Below, piece by piece: positions 9,331 through 18,942 of a stretch of DNA of 64,000 nt (its first letter is position 1; every line of letters starts with the position of its first letter). Position numbers and translations under genes: made by a program. This stretch comes from Dinoroseobacter sp013215265 (GTDB taxonomy: Bacteria; Pseudomonadota; Alphaproteobacteria; Rhodobacterales; Rhodobacteraceae). The notes under the pieces were generated by a model. It worked only from the letters and a program-made list of their open reading frames with translations, was not told where the DNA came from and did not search any database. The DNA is taken from the NCBI GenBank assembly GCA_963691755.1, contig OY829366.1, forward strand, positions 1,984,001-2,048,000, written 5' to 3'.

Positions 9331-10427
9331 TAGCCGTCCTCTGTGTGTAGAAGGAGACCAAGAGACAGCATCACACCTGCAAGTGGTGGCGTCCACGCCG
9401 CCAGAAGGACAGGTATCTTGCCTGTATCACCAAGGATTTGAGTGAAAGATTTCAGGAAAAACATCCCAAAACCCATCAAGATTGCGAAAAGAACCATCAG
9501 CCCGGTCCGTCCGAACCGTGTGTGTCGCATCGTAAATCCTGCGCCGATTAGTACCATCGCCATCATCAGAAGCGGCGTGGCAAGCTCCATATGCATCCAG
9601 ACGCGATAAGTGCGTGCTGAAAAGCCCGCATCTTCAAGCTGATCAATGAAATGGGGAAGATCCCAGATGGGGATAGCGCTGGGCGCGCGGAACCCTTCGA
9701 TAATGCGATCAGGGGTCAGATCGGTGTTTAGTGTGAAGCTTTCATGGAATTCAGCATTCACTTCTGGGTTCAGTCCCAACGAAATTGGCCAGTTTTTTGT
9801 ATTCCTCAGATCCCAAGATCCTACACGCAACTTGGCGCTTTCGGCCCAGATGCGCGATATCGGGCGCCCGACTTCGTTAAACGTGAGAAAGGTCACGTCA
9901 AACAGCTCTGTACCGTTTTCGCTGGCGCCGCGTGCATTTACGACAACTTGTCCGTCAACCGAGGTTTGACGAAGCCACAGTCCTTCTGCACTGACAGACA
10001 ATACACTGCGTTGACCGTATCTAAGTGTGTCTACGACAAATTTGTACCGCTCAGAAGTTGCTGCAACGATTGGGTTAAAAACGGTGATCGCGATAAGGCC
10101 TATAAATGCTGCAACAACAAGCGGAGATCCTAAGCTCCGAATGGCTGATCGACCAGCTGCGCGTGTGATAACAAGCTCTGAAGTTCGCGCCATGCGAAGA
10201 AAAAGCGTAACGGTTGCGATAATCATCAACAGGGGCAGAACCTGATAAAGGTTGAGGGGCAGGTTTAGAGCCGCAAGGCCAGCGGAGCGACTAAGCGAAT
10301 TATCGGCGGCCTCAAAACGACGGAACTGCTCGACCATGTCCGTCAAAAAGATGAGCCCGCCAAATATTGCAAGGACGGTGATAAAAGTCACCGCAAAGCG
10401 TCTCGCGAAGTATAGCTGCAGTGTCAT
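9330..10427 (-). CDS. lptG: LPS export ABC transporter permease LptG
   Basis: Inner membrane permease of the LptB2FG complex that extracts LPS and passes it to the Lpt bridge. YjgP/YjgQ family: three N-terminal transmembrane helices, a periplasmic beta-jellyroll and three C-terminal helices (for example ATPLLMMAMVLIGAGF). 365 aa. The ATG at 10427 overlaps the TGA of lptF (ATGA), so the pair is translationally coupled. A longer frame reaching 10538 is inside lptF and is not used. Confidence 0.93.
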   Translation of the reverse strand: MTLQLYFARRFAVTFITVLAIFGGLIFLTDMVEQFRRFEAADNSLSRSAGLAALNLPLNLYQVLPLLMIIATVTLFLRMARTSELVITRAAGRSAIRSLGSPLVVAAFIGLIAITVFNPIVAATSERYKFVVDTLRYGQRSVLSVSAEGLWLRQTSVDGQVVVNARGASENGTELFDVTFLTFNEVGRPISRIWAESAKLRVGSWDLRNTKNWPISLGLNPEVNAEFHESFTLNTDLTPDRIIEGFRAPSAIPIWDLPHFIDQLEDAGFSARTYRVWMHMELATPLLMMAMVLIGAGFTMRHTRFGRTGLMVLFAILMGFGMFFLKSFTQILGDTGKIPVLLAAWTPPLAGVMLSLGLLLHTEDG

Positions 10428-11551
10428 GCCGCCCTCCACCAAGCGCGAAGTCGAGCGCGCACAGGGTGATCTGCGAAGCTCAATAGTGTCCAAGCCATAA
10501 ACGCCCCAGCCAAAACAGGAAGGTAGAGTAATGGCCAAGCGAACGCGTTCTTCAGTGCAATATTTTCAACGGCATTGTTGATCATTTGCAAAATGACCAG
10601 AAGCAGGATGCCAAACGCCACCTGCTGCCAGAATCCAAAACGACTGAAACTTCCGACAAGTAAAACCGAGAAGCCAATGGTCGCTATGAAGATCGCCGCA
10701 AAGGATTTCGAACTTCGCGTATGTGCTTCATGCAATAGTTGCGCCCGGGTAAATCCCGTAGCAGCCATTATTTCATCCGGCGCGAACATCAGTGCCAAAG
10801 TCGGATAGGCCCGAAGATCGTATAGCACGCGCGTTGCTATTTGGGTCAGTTCGCCCAGATCAAAGGCAAAATCCTGAAAGTGTAGTACAGACAATTTCTG
10901 GTCGGCATCCAATGTCTGGGACATACCTTCGATCATGATCAATCGTGGTCCATCTTCAGCCTTGACCAGCAAGGCCTGATCCGCAGTGTAAAACACCTGA
11001 GCGTTGGGATCGCGCGCGTCAGTTAGCATCACACGTTCGAGTATTCCGGTAGGTGTAATTGCGCCAATAAAAATGGTGATTCCGCTCGAGGGGTGCTGAA
11101 ACTGTCCCTCGCTCAGAAAACGGGATGTCACATCTTCCGAAAGGTCCGCTTCGCGTGCGGCCAGCTGTGTGCGTGCAATAGGCACGAGCACGTGCGACAG
11201 AACCAGCATCATCAGACAGACCATCACACCAAAGACAAACGATGACCGCGCCATGCGAAACGCGCTGATCCCGGATGATCTCAGCACGACCATTTCACTT
11301 TCACCAGACAGTCGGTTGGCGACTTGGATGGATGCAGCAAAGGCCGCCATTGGCAGTATGATAAAAAGCAGAAACGGGATGATGAGCAGCGTAAATTCGA
11401 TGAACACTGCGATCGACTGGCCGTCTCCCACAAGCTTGTCGAACAGCGTAATGGCGCGGTTCACCCAATAGATCATCACGATGATGAAGGCGAAGAACCC
11501 GAAGACAACCATCAATTGTCCCAGAACGTATCTGTCGAAGCGGGCCAACAT
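10424..11551 (-). CDS. lptF: LPS export ABC transporter permease LptF
   Basis: Partner permease to LptG. 375 aa from ATG 11551, beginning MLARFDRYVLGQLM, the usual family start. Same 3 TM + jellyroll + 3 TM layout, with the LSGESEMVVLRSSGIS cytoplasmic coupling segment that contacts LptB. First gene of the envelope operon; it is divergent from pepA, which is also the E. coli arrangement (lptF / pepA-holC). The promoter should lie in 11552-11685. Confidence 0.93.
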   Translation of the reverse strand: MLARFDRYVLGQLMVVFGFFAFIIVMIYWVNRAITLFDKLVGDGQSIAVFIEFTLLIIPFLLFIILPMAAFAASIQVANRLSGESEMVVLRSSGISAFRMARSSFVFGVMVCLMMLVLSHVLVPIARTQLAAREADLSEDVTSRFLSEGQFQHPSSGITIFIGAITPTGILERVMLTDARDPNAQVFYTADQALLVKAEDGPRLIMIEGMSQTLDADQKLSVLHFQDFAFDLGELTQIATRVLYDLRAYPTLALMFAPDEIMAATGFTRAQLLHEAHTRSSKSFAAIFIATIGFSVLLVGSFSRFGFWQQVAFGILLLVILQMINNAVENIALKNAFAWPLLYLPVLAGAFMAWTLLSFADHPVRARLRAWWRAA

Positions 11552-11685
11552 GCGCGGGTTGTTACTCTTTTTGCCTATGTTTGCAGGGACCTTAGCGGAA
11601 TATTGAGGCAGGCAAAACTCTAAACTGGTCAAGCTGCGGTACTCGGCTTACCTATGCTCCGAAAGGTTCTGAATGGGAGATGTAA

Positions 11686-13152
11686 ATGACCGATCTGATC
11701 GACGTTAGCTTTCAGGAAACGAATTTGGATCAGATTGCTGATGCGACCGGATCACTGGCTGTTTTGGTGCCTGAAACAGGCAAGCTGGGCGCATCAGCGC
11801 GCCGTTTGAATCGTCTAACAAAAGGGTCCATTGCGCGAGCTGTAGAAAGCCAAATGTTCGAAAAGGCTAAAACGGGGGACGTCACAAGCCTTGCGTTTCC
11901 GGTGGGCGTTGCCTCCGAGAAACTCTATCTGGTCAAGCTGCCCGCACGGTGCTCTGCGACACAAGCGCGTAAAGCGGGCGCCGATCTGGCCAAGGCCAAT
12001 GGAGATAAATCTCTGACCTTGATGGCTGATGGGCACCGCGAGACTGCAAGCATCGTTCAGGGTCTCACCCTTAGAAGCTACGCGTTCAAGGACCACAAAT
12101 CAGATCAGGGCGACCCATCCGGCGCAGTTTTGGTCATGGCCACCAAGCCAGAAGAGGTCGAATCGAATTATGCCCCTATGCGCGCAGTTGCAGAGGGCGT
12201 GATGTTCACCAGAGACCTCACCAACGAGCCCGCAAACGTACTGACCACTTCGGAATTTGCAGATCGCCTTGTTGAACTTTCAAGCCTTGGTGTTGAAGTG
12301 GAAGTCCTTGAGGAAGCGGATCTCGAAGCCCTTGGAATGCGGACGCTGCTGGCAGTTGGTGTCGGATCTGAAAGCCCATCCAAAGTGGTTGTGATGAACT
12401 GGAAGGGCGGCAGTGATGAAAAGCCGTTTGCGCTTGTCGGCAAAGGCGTTGTCTTCGACACAGGTGGTATTTCTATAAAGCCTGCCGCTGGCATGGAAGA
12501 CATGACCATGGACATGGGCGGCGCCGGAGTTGTCGCAGGTGTCATGAAAGCCATTGCTGCCAGAAAGGCGGCCGCAAATGTCGTGGGTCTTGTTGGACTT
12601 GTCGAGAACATGCCAGACGGTAAAGCCCAGCGACCTGGCGACGTTGTGACGTCGATGAAGGGTGACACGGTCGAGGTGATCAACACTGATGCTGAAGGAC
12701 GGTTGGTATTGGCCGACGTACTTTGGTATGCGCAAGAACGGTTTGAACCTGTCGGGATGATCAACCTTGCCACCCTGACGGGTGCGATCATTATCGGACT
12801 GGGCCATGAAAACGCGGGCGTCTTTTCCAACAATGACGACTTGGCGGATGCTTTCCTGAAGGCTGCGTCAACAGAGGACGAAGGTGCCTGGCGGATGCCT
12901 ATGGGGCCGGGGTATGACAAGCTTCTGAAATCGCGCATCGCTGACATGAAAAATATCGGCGGACGGGCCGGTGGATCTATCACCGCAGCACAGTTCCTCA
13001 AACGCTTTGTCAAAGATGATGTTCCATGGTGTCATCTCGACATCGCGGGCGTTGCTTCGATTGCGGCCGAGACCAGCTATGCGCCTGCGGGGGCAACAGG
13101 GTGGGGCGTTCGTGCGCTCGATCGTTTGATTGCGGACAAATACGAAGGGTAA
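11686..13152 (+). CDS. pepA: Cytosol aminopeptidase (leucyl aminopeptidase)
   Basis: M17 dinuclear metallo-aminopeptidase that releases N-terminal residues from peptides. 488 aa. The signature NTDAEGRL is at residues 333-340, and the metal/catalytic-lysine segment VGKGVVFDTGGISIK lies before it. The N-terminal macro-like domain is present. GGAG lies just upstream of the ATG. In some bacteria PepA also binds DNA, but nothing in the sequence shows this here. Followed after 6 bases by holC, as in E. coli. Confidence 0.95.
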   Translation: MTDLIDVSFQETNLDQIADATGSLAVLVPETGKLGASARRLNRLTKGSIARAVESQMFEKAKTGDVTSLAFPVGVASEKLYLVKLPARCSATQARKAGADLAKANGDKSLTLMADGHRETASIVQGLTLRSYAFKDHKSDQGDPSGAVLVMATKPEEVESNYAPMRAVAEGVMFTRDLTNEPANVLTTSEFADRLVELSSLGVEVEVLEEADLEALGMRTLLAVGVGSESPSKVVVMNWKGGSDEKPFALVGKGVVFDTGGISIKPAAGMEDMTMDMGGAGVVAGVMKAIAARKAAANVVGLVGLVENMPDGKAQRPGDVVTSMKGDTVEVINTDAEGRLVLADVLWYAQERFEPVGMINLATLTGAIIIGLGHENAGVFSNNDDLADAFLKAASTEDEGAWRMPMGPGYDKLLKSRIADMKNIGGRAGGSITAAQFLKRFVKDDVPWCHLDIAGVASIAAETSYAPAGATGWGVRALDRLIADKYEG

Positions 13153-13158
13153 GCGCAG

Positions 13159-13620
13159 ATGGGGGCGGTCTATTTCTATCACATGACGAGGTCGCCCCTC
13201 AGTGCAACGCTTCCGACATTGCTACAAAAATCGCGTGATGCGGGGTGGCGCGTGCTTGTCCGCGCGCCCGACGCAAATGCGCGCGACCAAATCGATGATA
13301 TGCTCTGGACCTTTGATCCTGGAAGTTTCCTTCCTCACGGTGCGCAAGACGGCCCCCTTCAATACATTCTGATTACGGGCCCGGATGCCCCGCGGGTGGC
13401 ACGCGAAGCAGTGATTTCTGTTCTTGGTGCACCGCTTGAACCCGACGAAATTCAGACCTGTGATAGGGGCATGATCCTGTTTGATGGGCAGGATGCGGAT
13501 GCGGTTGCCCACGCAAGGACGCAGTGGAAGTCACTGACGGCAGCTGGCGTATCGGCGCAGTACTGGAGCGATGCGGATGGTGGCTGGACCATGAAGGCAT
13601 CTACCGAAGATATAGGCTAG
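13159..13620 (+). CDS. holC: DNA polymerase III chi subunit
   Basis: Clamp-loader accessory subunit that bridges the replisome to SSB. 153 aa. The opening AVYFYHMTRSPLSATLPTLL and the central QYILITGPDAP segment are typical of alphaproteobacterial HolC. Directly downstream of pepA, a widely conserved order. Its last four bases overlap the last four of the convergent protease gene. Confidence 0.9.
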   Translation: MGAVYFYHMTRSPLSATLPTLLQKSRDAGWRVLVRAPDANARDQIDDMLWTFDPGSFLPHGAQDGPLQYILITGPDAPRVAREAVISVLGAPLEPDEIQTCDRGMILFDGQDADAVAHARTQWKSLTAAGVSAQYWSDADGGWTMKASTEDIG

Positions 13621-14198
13621 CGCACTAATATCAAGCGGTTTTCGGAAATCTCCAGACGCGTGAAACGGCTGAGATAGCTCATTCCTAAGAGAGATCTGTT
13701 CATCTCACCACCATTGACCAGAGCGGGCACCAAACGGTCCTCAATCGGGCCCAGAGACACCTTGTCGAGCTTTACATGCGCCGTTTCAACACGCCCGTTG
13801 GCCGTATTTGCGCGTCCCGCGAAAATCAATTCGTCGAGTAGCAGCCCAACCCGCTCTGCGTCAGTCCGCGTTAATACGAGGTCACTGGCGCCGGTATCGA
13901 CGATGGTATGAACAGGCACGCCATTGATCACAAGTGTCAGGTGATAGTGTCCATCCCTTGAGCGGGGAACCTCAATGCGACCTTCTTCCGCAAAAACCGA
14001 TTGCTGTGGGAGACGGGAAAAGCCCGTATCACTCCAGATGCCATAGCCGACAACAACTGCAAGGAAAATAAAGAGCCAACTTGTGCCCTGCCGAAGGACC
14101 GCGCCGATCCGACCGCGTGATTGGAACAGCACGCCGATTAGAATTGCGATGCCCAGAACGGCCAGGTAGGCAATTTGCATGATCTGGTCTGAGGTCAT
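13617..14198 (-). CDS. Membrane-anchored retropepsin-like aspartic protease (TIGR02281 type)
   Basis: 193 aa. Two N-terminal hydrophobic helices (about 7-25 and 41-57), then a single retroviral-type aspartyl protease domain with the active-site VDTGASD at residues 100-106. Such clan AA proteases act as homodimers, and the domain here would face the periplasm. The substrate is unknown. The convergent overlap with holC (13617-13620) leaves no room for a terminator between them. A second Met at residue 7 is a possible start. Confidence 0.8.
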   Translation of the reverse strand: MTSDQIMQIAYLAVLGIAILIGVLFQSRGRIGAVLRQGTSWLFIFLAVVVGYGIWSDTGFSRLPQQSVFAEEGRIEVPRSRDGHYHLTLVINGVPVHTIVDTGASDLVLTRTDAERVGLLLDELIFAGRANTANGRVETAHVKLDKVSLGPIEDRLVPALVNGGEMNRSLLGMSYLSRFTRLEISENRLILVR

Positions 14199-14257
14199 CG
14201 CACAACTCTTTGCATTTCATCGAAATACATAAGGTCTCTGGAACAAATAGCGACTGG

Positions 14258-14878
14258 TCAGCTGCTCAAAAAACCGAGATCTTGAATGCCGTTCAGAACA
14301 AACTGCACCGAAAGCGCGGCAAGAAGCATGCCCAGAAGCCGCGTGACGACGTTGATGCCGGTGTTGCCCAGCAAGCGTTCAAGCAATCCGGCACCAAGAA
14401 ACAGAATGAAAACGACGGCAAGCACAGATGCCATCACCGCGTGAATGACGGCGATGCCGACCCAATCCCCCTTAAACTGACCCGTCAGCAGGATCATCGT
14501 GGCCAATGCGCCGGGTCCCGCGATCAGCGGTGTCGCCAACGGGAACACCGACGGATCGGGCAGCTCTTCGACCTTTTCTTCGCGTCGTTGGGTCCGCCGT
14601 TCAAACAGCATATCGAGCGCTGTCAGGAAAAGCAGAAGTCCCCCTGCGATGCTGAAGGCAGGCATCGAGATTCCGACGAAGTTCAGCAAGCCTTCCCCAG
14701 CGATCCCGAAGAGCGTGAGCAAAAAGAACCCAACTGCGATTGCGCGCAAGCCAACCGCGCGGCGATGGGCTTCGTTCATGCCTTTCGTGAGAGCCGCGAA
14801 AAGGGGCGTTAAGCCCACAGGATCGATCACCACGAACAGGGTTACGAAGGCAGTGATGAGAAAAGCAGTATCGGGCAT
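14258..14878 (-). CDS. MarC family integral membrane protein
   Basis: 206 aa with six predicted transmembrane segments. The DPVGLTPLFAALT motif after the first helix and the PLIAGPGA segment in the middle are characteristic of MarC/UPF0056. The family has no established transport substrate; the original antibiotic-resistance link of MarC was withdrawn. It starts two bases downstream of the stop of the ABC-F gene, so the two are probably co-transcribed. Confidence 0.88.
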   Translation of the reverse strand: MPDTAFLITAFVTLFVVIDPVGLTPLFAALTKGMNEAHRRAVGLRAIAVGFFLLTLFGIAGEGLLNFVGISMPAFSIAGGLLLFLTALDMLFERRTQRREEKVEELPDPSVFPLATPLIAGPGALATMILLTGQFKGDWVGIAVIHAVMASVLAVVFILFLGAGLLERLLGNTGINVVTRLLGMLLAALSVQFVLNGIQDLGFLSS

Positions 14879-14880
14879 TA

Positions 14881-16743
14881 TCAGGCCTGCTCCGTCGCCG
14901 CATCAAGCTTCTCTTGTGCGCTCATCCAAATTGTTTCTGCGCGCGACAGGCCATCCATGATCTCTGCATACTTGCGGTTATAGATCGCCAATTGTCCAGA
15001 TTGCGCGTCCTCGTATAGTTCAGGATCAGCAAGCTTCGCGGCGAGCTTACCGCGCATGTCCTCAATTTTCGCGATGCGATCCTCGGCCTTTCGCAACTCT
15101 GAACGAAGGGTCAATATCTCTTCCCTTGAGGCACGTTTCTTGGCTGCAGGCTTGGCAGATGACTTTGCCGGTTTTGTCTCTTCCTTGGGCGCAAGCAGCA
15201 TTTTGCGATATGTCTCAAGATCGTCCTCGTAAGGCTTAACTCGACCGTCTTTCACCAACCAGAGCCTGTCCGCCACGAGCCCGAGAGGATGCATGTCGTG
15301 GCTGACCAGTATAACTGCGCCAGAATAGGCGGTCAGGGCTTCGACAAGTGCCTCGCGGCTTTGAATGTCGAGGTGGTTTGTTGGCTCGTCAAGGATCAGC
15401 AGATGCGGCGCATCAAGCGTGGCAAGCAGCAACGACAGGCGTGCTTTCTGTCCCCCTGAAAGACGGGCAACAACGGTTTCAGCTTGATCAGCCATTAGAC
15501 CAAAGCCCGCAAGACGCGCCCTTAACTTGGATGGCGTCTCTGTCGGGCGCAGGCGCTGGATGTGCTGCAACGGGGTCTCATCAACGAAAAGCTCGTCGAC
15601 CTGATGCTGGGCGAAATATCCGATCCGAAGCTTTGAAGAGGATGTAAGGTTTCCTTCAAGTGCTTTAAGTTTACTAGCCAAGAGTTTGGAAAGGGTTGAC
15701 TTTCCCTCTCCATTCCGACCCAGAAGCGCAATCCTGTCGTCCTGGTCGATCCTTAAGTTTAACCGTGAGAGGACAGCCTTGCCGTCATAACCCACGGCGG
15801 TGCCATCGAGCGCGACAATCGGTGGCGAAAGCTCTTCCGGTTCAGGAAAGGTGAAAACCTGTTTGGCCGCCTCTTCCGGGGGCGTGATCGGCTGAAGCTT
15901 CTCAAGCATCTTGACGCGCGACTGGGCCTGTTTGGCTTTGGAGGCCTTGGCCTTGAAGCGGTCGACAAAGGCCTGCAAATGCGCACGCTGCGCTGTCACT
16001 TTCTTTGCTGCAGCGACCTGAACCGCACGTTGTTCGGCGCGCTGTCGGGCGAACTGGTCATAGGGACCTTGCCACAGCGTAAGCTTGCGGTCTTCCAAAT
16101 GCAAAATAGCGCCCACAGCGCGGTTCAGAAGGCCCCGGTCGTGGCTGATGATCATCACGGTGTGGGGGTAGCGCGCCAGGTAGGCCTCAAGCCAGAGAGC
16201 CCCTTCCAGATCAAGATAGTTGGTCGGTTCATCAAGCAACAGCAAGTCAGGTTGAGCAAAGAGCACACCTGCCAGAGCCACGCGCATCCGCCAGCCGCCC
16301 GAAAAGGCAGAACATGGCATGGCATGTTGCGGTGTTGGAAAGCCCAGCCCTGTCAGGATTGTTGCCGCGCGAGCCTCTGCCGACCACGCGTCGATATCGG
16401 CAAGCCGTGTCTGAATTTCTGCAATGCGTTCTGCGTCTGTCGCGGTTTCTGCCTCTGCCAGAAGCGACGCGCGTTCGGTATCTGCGGCAAGCACAGTGTC
16501 CAGAAGCGATGTTTCAGACGCGGGCACCTCCTGCGCAACTCCGCCAATACGGGCCCGCTCGGGCAACGAGATCGTCCCCCCATCAAGCGTCAGTTCCCCG
16601 CGGATCAGACGAAAGAGCGTTGTCTTGCCTGCCCCGTTCCGGCCGACAATGCCGACCTTGTGTCCTGTAGGCACCGTACAAGACGCCCCCTCAAACAGCG
16701 GACGGCCTTCAACCGAGTAGGAGATGTCAGAAATTCGCAGCAT
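14881..16743 (-). CDS. ABC-F family ATP-binding protein (Uup/YheS type)
   Basis: 620 aa with two fused ABC ATPase domains and no membrane domain. First Walker A GRNGAGKT (34-41) with the divergent signature FSGGWRMR; second Walker A GRNGEGKST with LSGGQKARLSLL; Walker B LLLDEPTNYLDLEG and LILDEPTNHLDIQS. Between them is the ABC-F linker, rich in Lys/Ala/Gln, and a charged coiled coil ends the protein. ABC-F proteins act on ribosomes as translation factors; which subtype this is cannot be set from sequence alone. Confidence 0.92.
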   Translation of the reverse strand: MLRISDISYSVEGRPLFEGASCTVPTGHKVGIVGRNGAGKTTLFRLIRGELTLDGGTISLPERARIGGVAQEVPASETSLLDTVLAADTERASLLAEAETATDAERIAEIQTRLADIDAWSAEARAATILTGLGFPTPQHAMPCSAFSGGWRMRVALAGVLFAQPDLLLLDEPTNYLDLEGALWLEAYLARYPHTVMIISHDRGLLNRAVGAILHLEDRKLTLWQGPYDQFARQRAEQRAVQVAAAKKVTAQRAHLQAFVDRFKAKASKAKQAQSRVKMLEKLQPITPPEEAAKQVFTFPEPEELSPPIVALDGTAVGYDGKAVLSRLNLRIDQDDRIALLGRNGEGKSTLSKLLASKLKALEGNLTSSSKLRIGYFAQHQVDELFVDETPLQHIQRLRPTETPSKLRARLAGFGLMADQAETVVARLSGGQKARLSLLLATLDAPHLLILDEPTNHLDIQSREALVEALTAYSGAVILVSHDMHPLGLVADRLWLVKDGRVKPYEDDLETYRKMLLAPKEETKPAKSSAKPAAKKRASREEILTLRSELRKAEDRIAKIEDMRGKLAAKLADPELYEDAQSGQLAIYNRKYAEIMDGLSRAETIWMSAQEKLDAATEQA

Positions 16744-16837
16744 GGTCGCGATGTGGCAGGGCAGGCAGGCGCGGTCAATCCTTTGCGCACTTTCTCTGGT
16801 GTGTATCGGGAGGAGGTGGTAGCGCGACAGCCGTTAC

Positions 16838-18052
16838 GTGAAAGGACAACCTTTGTTCGCGCCCGCCCGCACCCCTCCACATATCGGTACCATGATCCTT
16901 CTTGTGGCGATGGTGGTATTGACGTTGAACATGTTTTTACCGGCGCTCCCGGCGATGGCACTGGCGTTTGGGGTAAGCGAAGCCACCATGGGGCTTGCGG
17001 TTTCGGCATACATGGTGGCTGCAGGGGTATTGCAACTGATCATGGGGCCGATTTCCGATCAAGTCGGTCGGCGGCCGATCATACTATTCTCGATGATGCT
17101 TTATGCTGTGGCGTCGCTTGGCACGATGGTTGCCACAGATTTCACAATGTTTCTGATCTGTCGGCTGGTGCAGGCCGTGGTGCTCGCGGGAAGCGTGGTT
17201 GGTTTGGCCGCATTACGTGATATGTATTCAACGCGCGAAGCCGCCGGAAAAATGGGGACAGTGGCGGCCGCAATGGCAATTGCCCCCATGATCGGTCCCG
17301 CGATTGGCGGGGTTCTCGAGACTGTTCTGGGATGGCGTGCGATTTTTGCGCTTTATACCGGGCTTGGGGCCACGTGCCTTGTGCTTTGCTGGGTCGACTG
17401 GGGCGAAACCCGTGTGGAAGCCCGACGCACGCCCAGAGAACAGGTGGCAGCTTACGGCGCGTTGCTCGGGTCTGGGCTTTTCTGGGCTTACGCGCTGTGT
17501 ACGACCTTTTCGGTAGGTACGTTCTACGTCTTCCTGTCTGGCGCGCCGTTTGTGGCCCTGAGCACGTTTGACCTTTCAACCGCATGGATCGGTGCTGGCT
17601 TGGGGTCTATAACGGGTGGCTTCATGATTGGTTCTGCGATGACTTCACGGTTTGCTCCGAAGTTAGGCCTGTCGCCTTTGATTATCGCAGGACGCAGTCT
17701 TGCACTTTTGGGATTGTGTCTTGGGGCAGTGATCTTTCTAACGGGATATTCAAATCCGCTGGTGCTCTTCGGTGCAACGATTTGCGTTGGTCTGGGCAAT
17801 GGATTGACGCTTCCGAATACTAATGCCGGGATGATCTCTGTGCGCCCCGACCTTGCGGGAAGCGCGGCGGGACTGTCCGGTGCGCTGCAACTTTTCGGGG
17901 GCGCGTTGCTGACAAGCCTGACACTCGTTTGGATCGGGCAGGGCGCTACGCCTTTGCGGCTTTTGGCGTTGATGATTGCAATATCGGTGGTTGCGCTCGC
18001 CCTTGGGCTTTTTGCGGCGCACAGTGCCGCACGTCAGCTCCAAACCGAATGA
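16838..18052 (+). CDS. MFS drug-resistance transporter, Bcr/CflA family
   Basis: 404 aa, 12 predicted transmembrane helices. The motif GPISDQVGRRPI in the loop after helix 2 is MFS motif A, and RLVQAVVLAGSVVGLAALRDMY resembles the Bcr/CflA motif after helix 4. Predicted proton-driven efflux of small molecules; substrate unknown. The start is GTG at 16838; a GGAGGAGG run lies further upstream than usual, so the start may be wrong by a few codons. Divergent from the ABC-F gene. Confidence 0.87.
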   Translation: MKGQPLFAPARTPPHIGTMILLVAMVVLTLNMFLPALPAMALAFGVSEATMGLAVSAYMVAAGVLQLIMGPISDQVGRRPIILFSMMLYAVASLGTMVATDFTMFLICRLVQAVVLAGSVVGLAALRDMYSTREAAGKMGTVAAAMAIAPMIGPAIGGVLETVLGWRAIFALYTGLGATCLVLCWVDWGETRVEARRTPREQVAAYGALLGSGLFWAYALCTTFSVGTFYVFLSGAPFVALSTFDLSTAWIGAGLGSITGGFMIGSAMTSRFAPKLGLSPLIIAGRSLALLGLCLGAVIFLTGYSNPLVLFGATICVGLGNGLTLPNTNAGMISVRPDLAGSAAGLSGALQLFGGALLTSLTLVWIGQGATPLRLLALMIAISVVALALGLFAAHSAARQLQTE

Positions 18053-18124
18053 CGCCTTTTCAAGCGGCGCAGTGCGTGTTAGGCGGCGCCAGAATTTAAT
18101 CCTGACCCATGTGAGACGAAACCA

Positions 18125-18547
18125 ATGGCCATTCAGCGCACCTTTTCGATCATCAAACCCGACGCCACTAAGCGCAACCTGACCGGCAAGATTGTTGCCA
18201 AGTTTGAAGAGGCAGGCCTGCGCGTCGTTGCCTCCAAGCGCATTCACCTGACGCTGGCACAGGCGCAGACATTCTACGGCGTCCACAAAGACCGTCCTTT
18301 CTTTGGCGAGCTTTGCGAATTCATGATCTCTGAGCCAATCGTGGTGCAGGTACTGGAAGGCGAAGACGCAATCGCGAAAAACCGCGAAGTTATGGGCGCA
18401 ACCAACCCTGCAGAAGCTGCAGAGGGCACCATCCGCAAAGAGTTCGCGCTGTCGATCGGCGAGAACTCGGTGCACGGCTCTGACGCGCCAGAAACAGCCG
18501 CGGAAGAAATCGCATTCTTCTTCTCGGGTCTGGAAATGGTTGGGTAA
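18125..18547 (+). CDS. ndk: Nucleoside diphosphate kinase
   Basis: Transfers gamma-phosphate between nucleoside triphosphates and diphosphates via a phosphohistidine. 140 aa, the standard length. The catalytic histidine is H117 in GENSVHGSDAPE; the KPDATKRNL nucleotide site is at residues 11-19. Monocistronic: a strong terminator follows at 18573-18597. Confidence 0.97.
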   Translation: MAIQRTFSIIKPDATKRNLTGKIVAKFEEAGLRVVASKRIHLTLAQAQTFYGVHKDRPFFGELCEFMISEPIVVQVLEGEDAIAKNREVMGATNPAEAAEGTIRKEFALSIGENSVHGSDAPETAAEEIAFFFSGLEMVG

Positions 18548-18572
18548 TCCAACACTTCCCTGAATTATGAGG

Positions 18573-18597
18573 AGGCCGTCCTAAAGGGCGGCCTTTT
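18573..18597 (+). terminator. Rho-independent terminator of ndk
   Basis: Nine-base stem AGGCCGTCC / GGGCGGCCT (one G-U) with a TAAA loop, followed by TTT. It sits 25 bases after the ndk stop and just before the 3' end of the convergent TfoX-type gene. Confidence 0.85.
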
Positions 18598-18600
18598 CGT

Positions 18601-18942
18601 TTATGGGCGCGATTGTTTTTCGATGACCCCCATATCCGCAAGGGCTTTGTCCAGCGCGGTTTCTCCCAGCGTTATGTTGGATTTCAGCGCATCAAAACGA
18701 ACCCTTAAGGCGTCCTTTTCCTTGCCCTTTGCATCGTTCCACGGGCGACCTTGAAGTCCCATCACCAGAGCGTAATAGGCGATGAAATGTGGGCGGGAGC
18801 CGCCATTCAATAGCCGCTTGTAGGCAGCATCCGCACCGATTTCGCGCAACTGGTCGGCGCTTGTGATCCCGACACGTGCAAAGGCGTCCTCCATAGCGGG
18901 GCCTAGGTTGCGAATTGTCGAGATGGTATCATTCGTGGACAT
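18601..18942 (-). CDS. TfoX/Sxy C-terminal domain protein
   Basis: 113 aa consisting only of the TfoX C-terminal helix-hairpin-helix-like domain: IRNLGPAMEDAFARVGITSADQL near the N-terminus and the IAYYALVMGLQGRPWND block about residues 59-76. The N-terminal domain of gammaproteobacterial TfoX (competence regulator) is absent. Stand-alone forms are common in Rhodobacterales and their function is not established. Confidence 0.82.
   Translation of the reverse strand: MSTNDTISTIRNLGPAMEDAFARVGITSADQLREIGADAAYKRLLNGGSRPHFIAYYALVMGLQGRPWNDAKGKEKDALRVRFDALKSNITLGETALDKALADMGVIEKQSRP

Noticed and set aside
15979..17220. 413-codon plus-strand frame
   Set aside because: It is antisense to the ABC-F gene and overlaps the start of the MFS gene in another frame. 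The composition (Arg/Cys/His-rich) is that of a shadow frame in GC-rich DNA.
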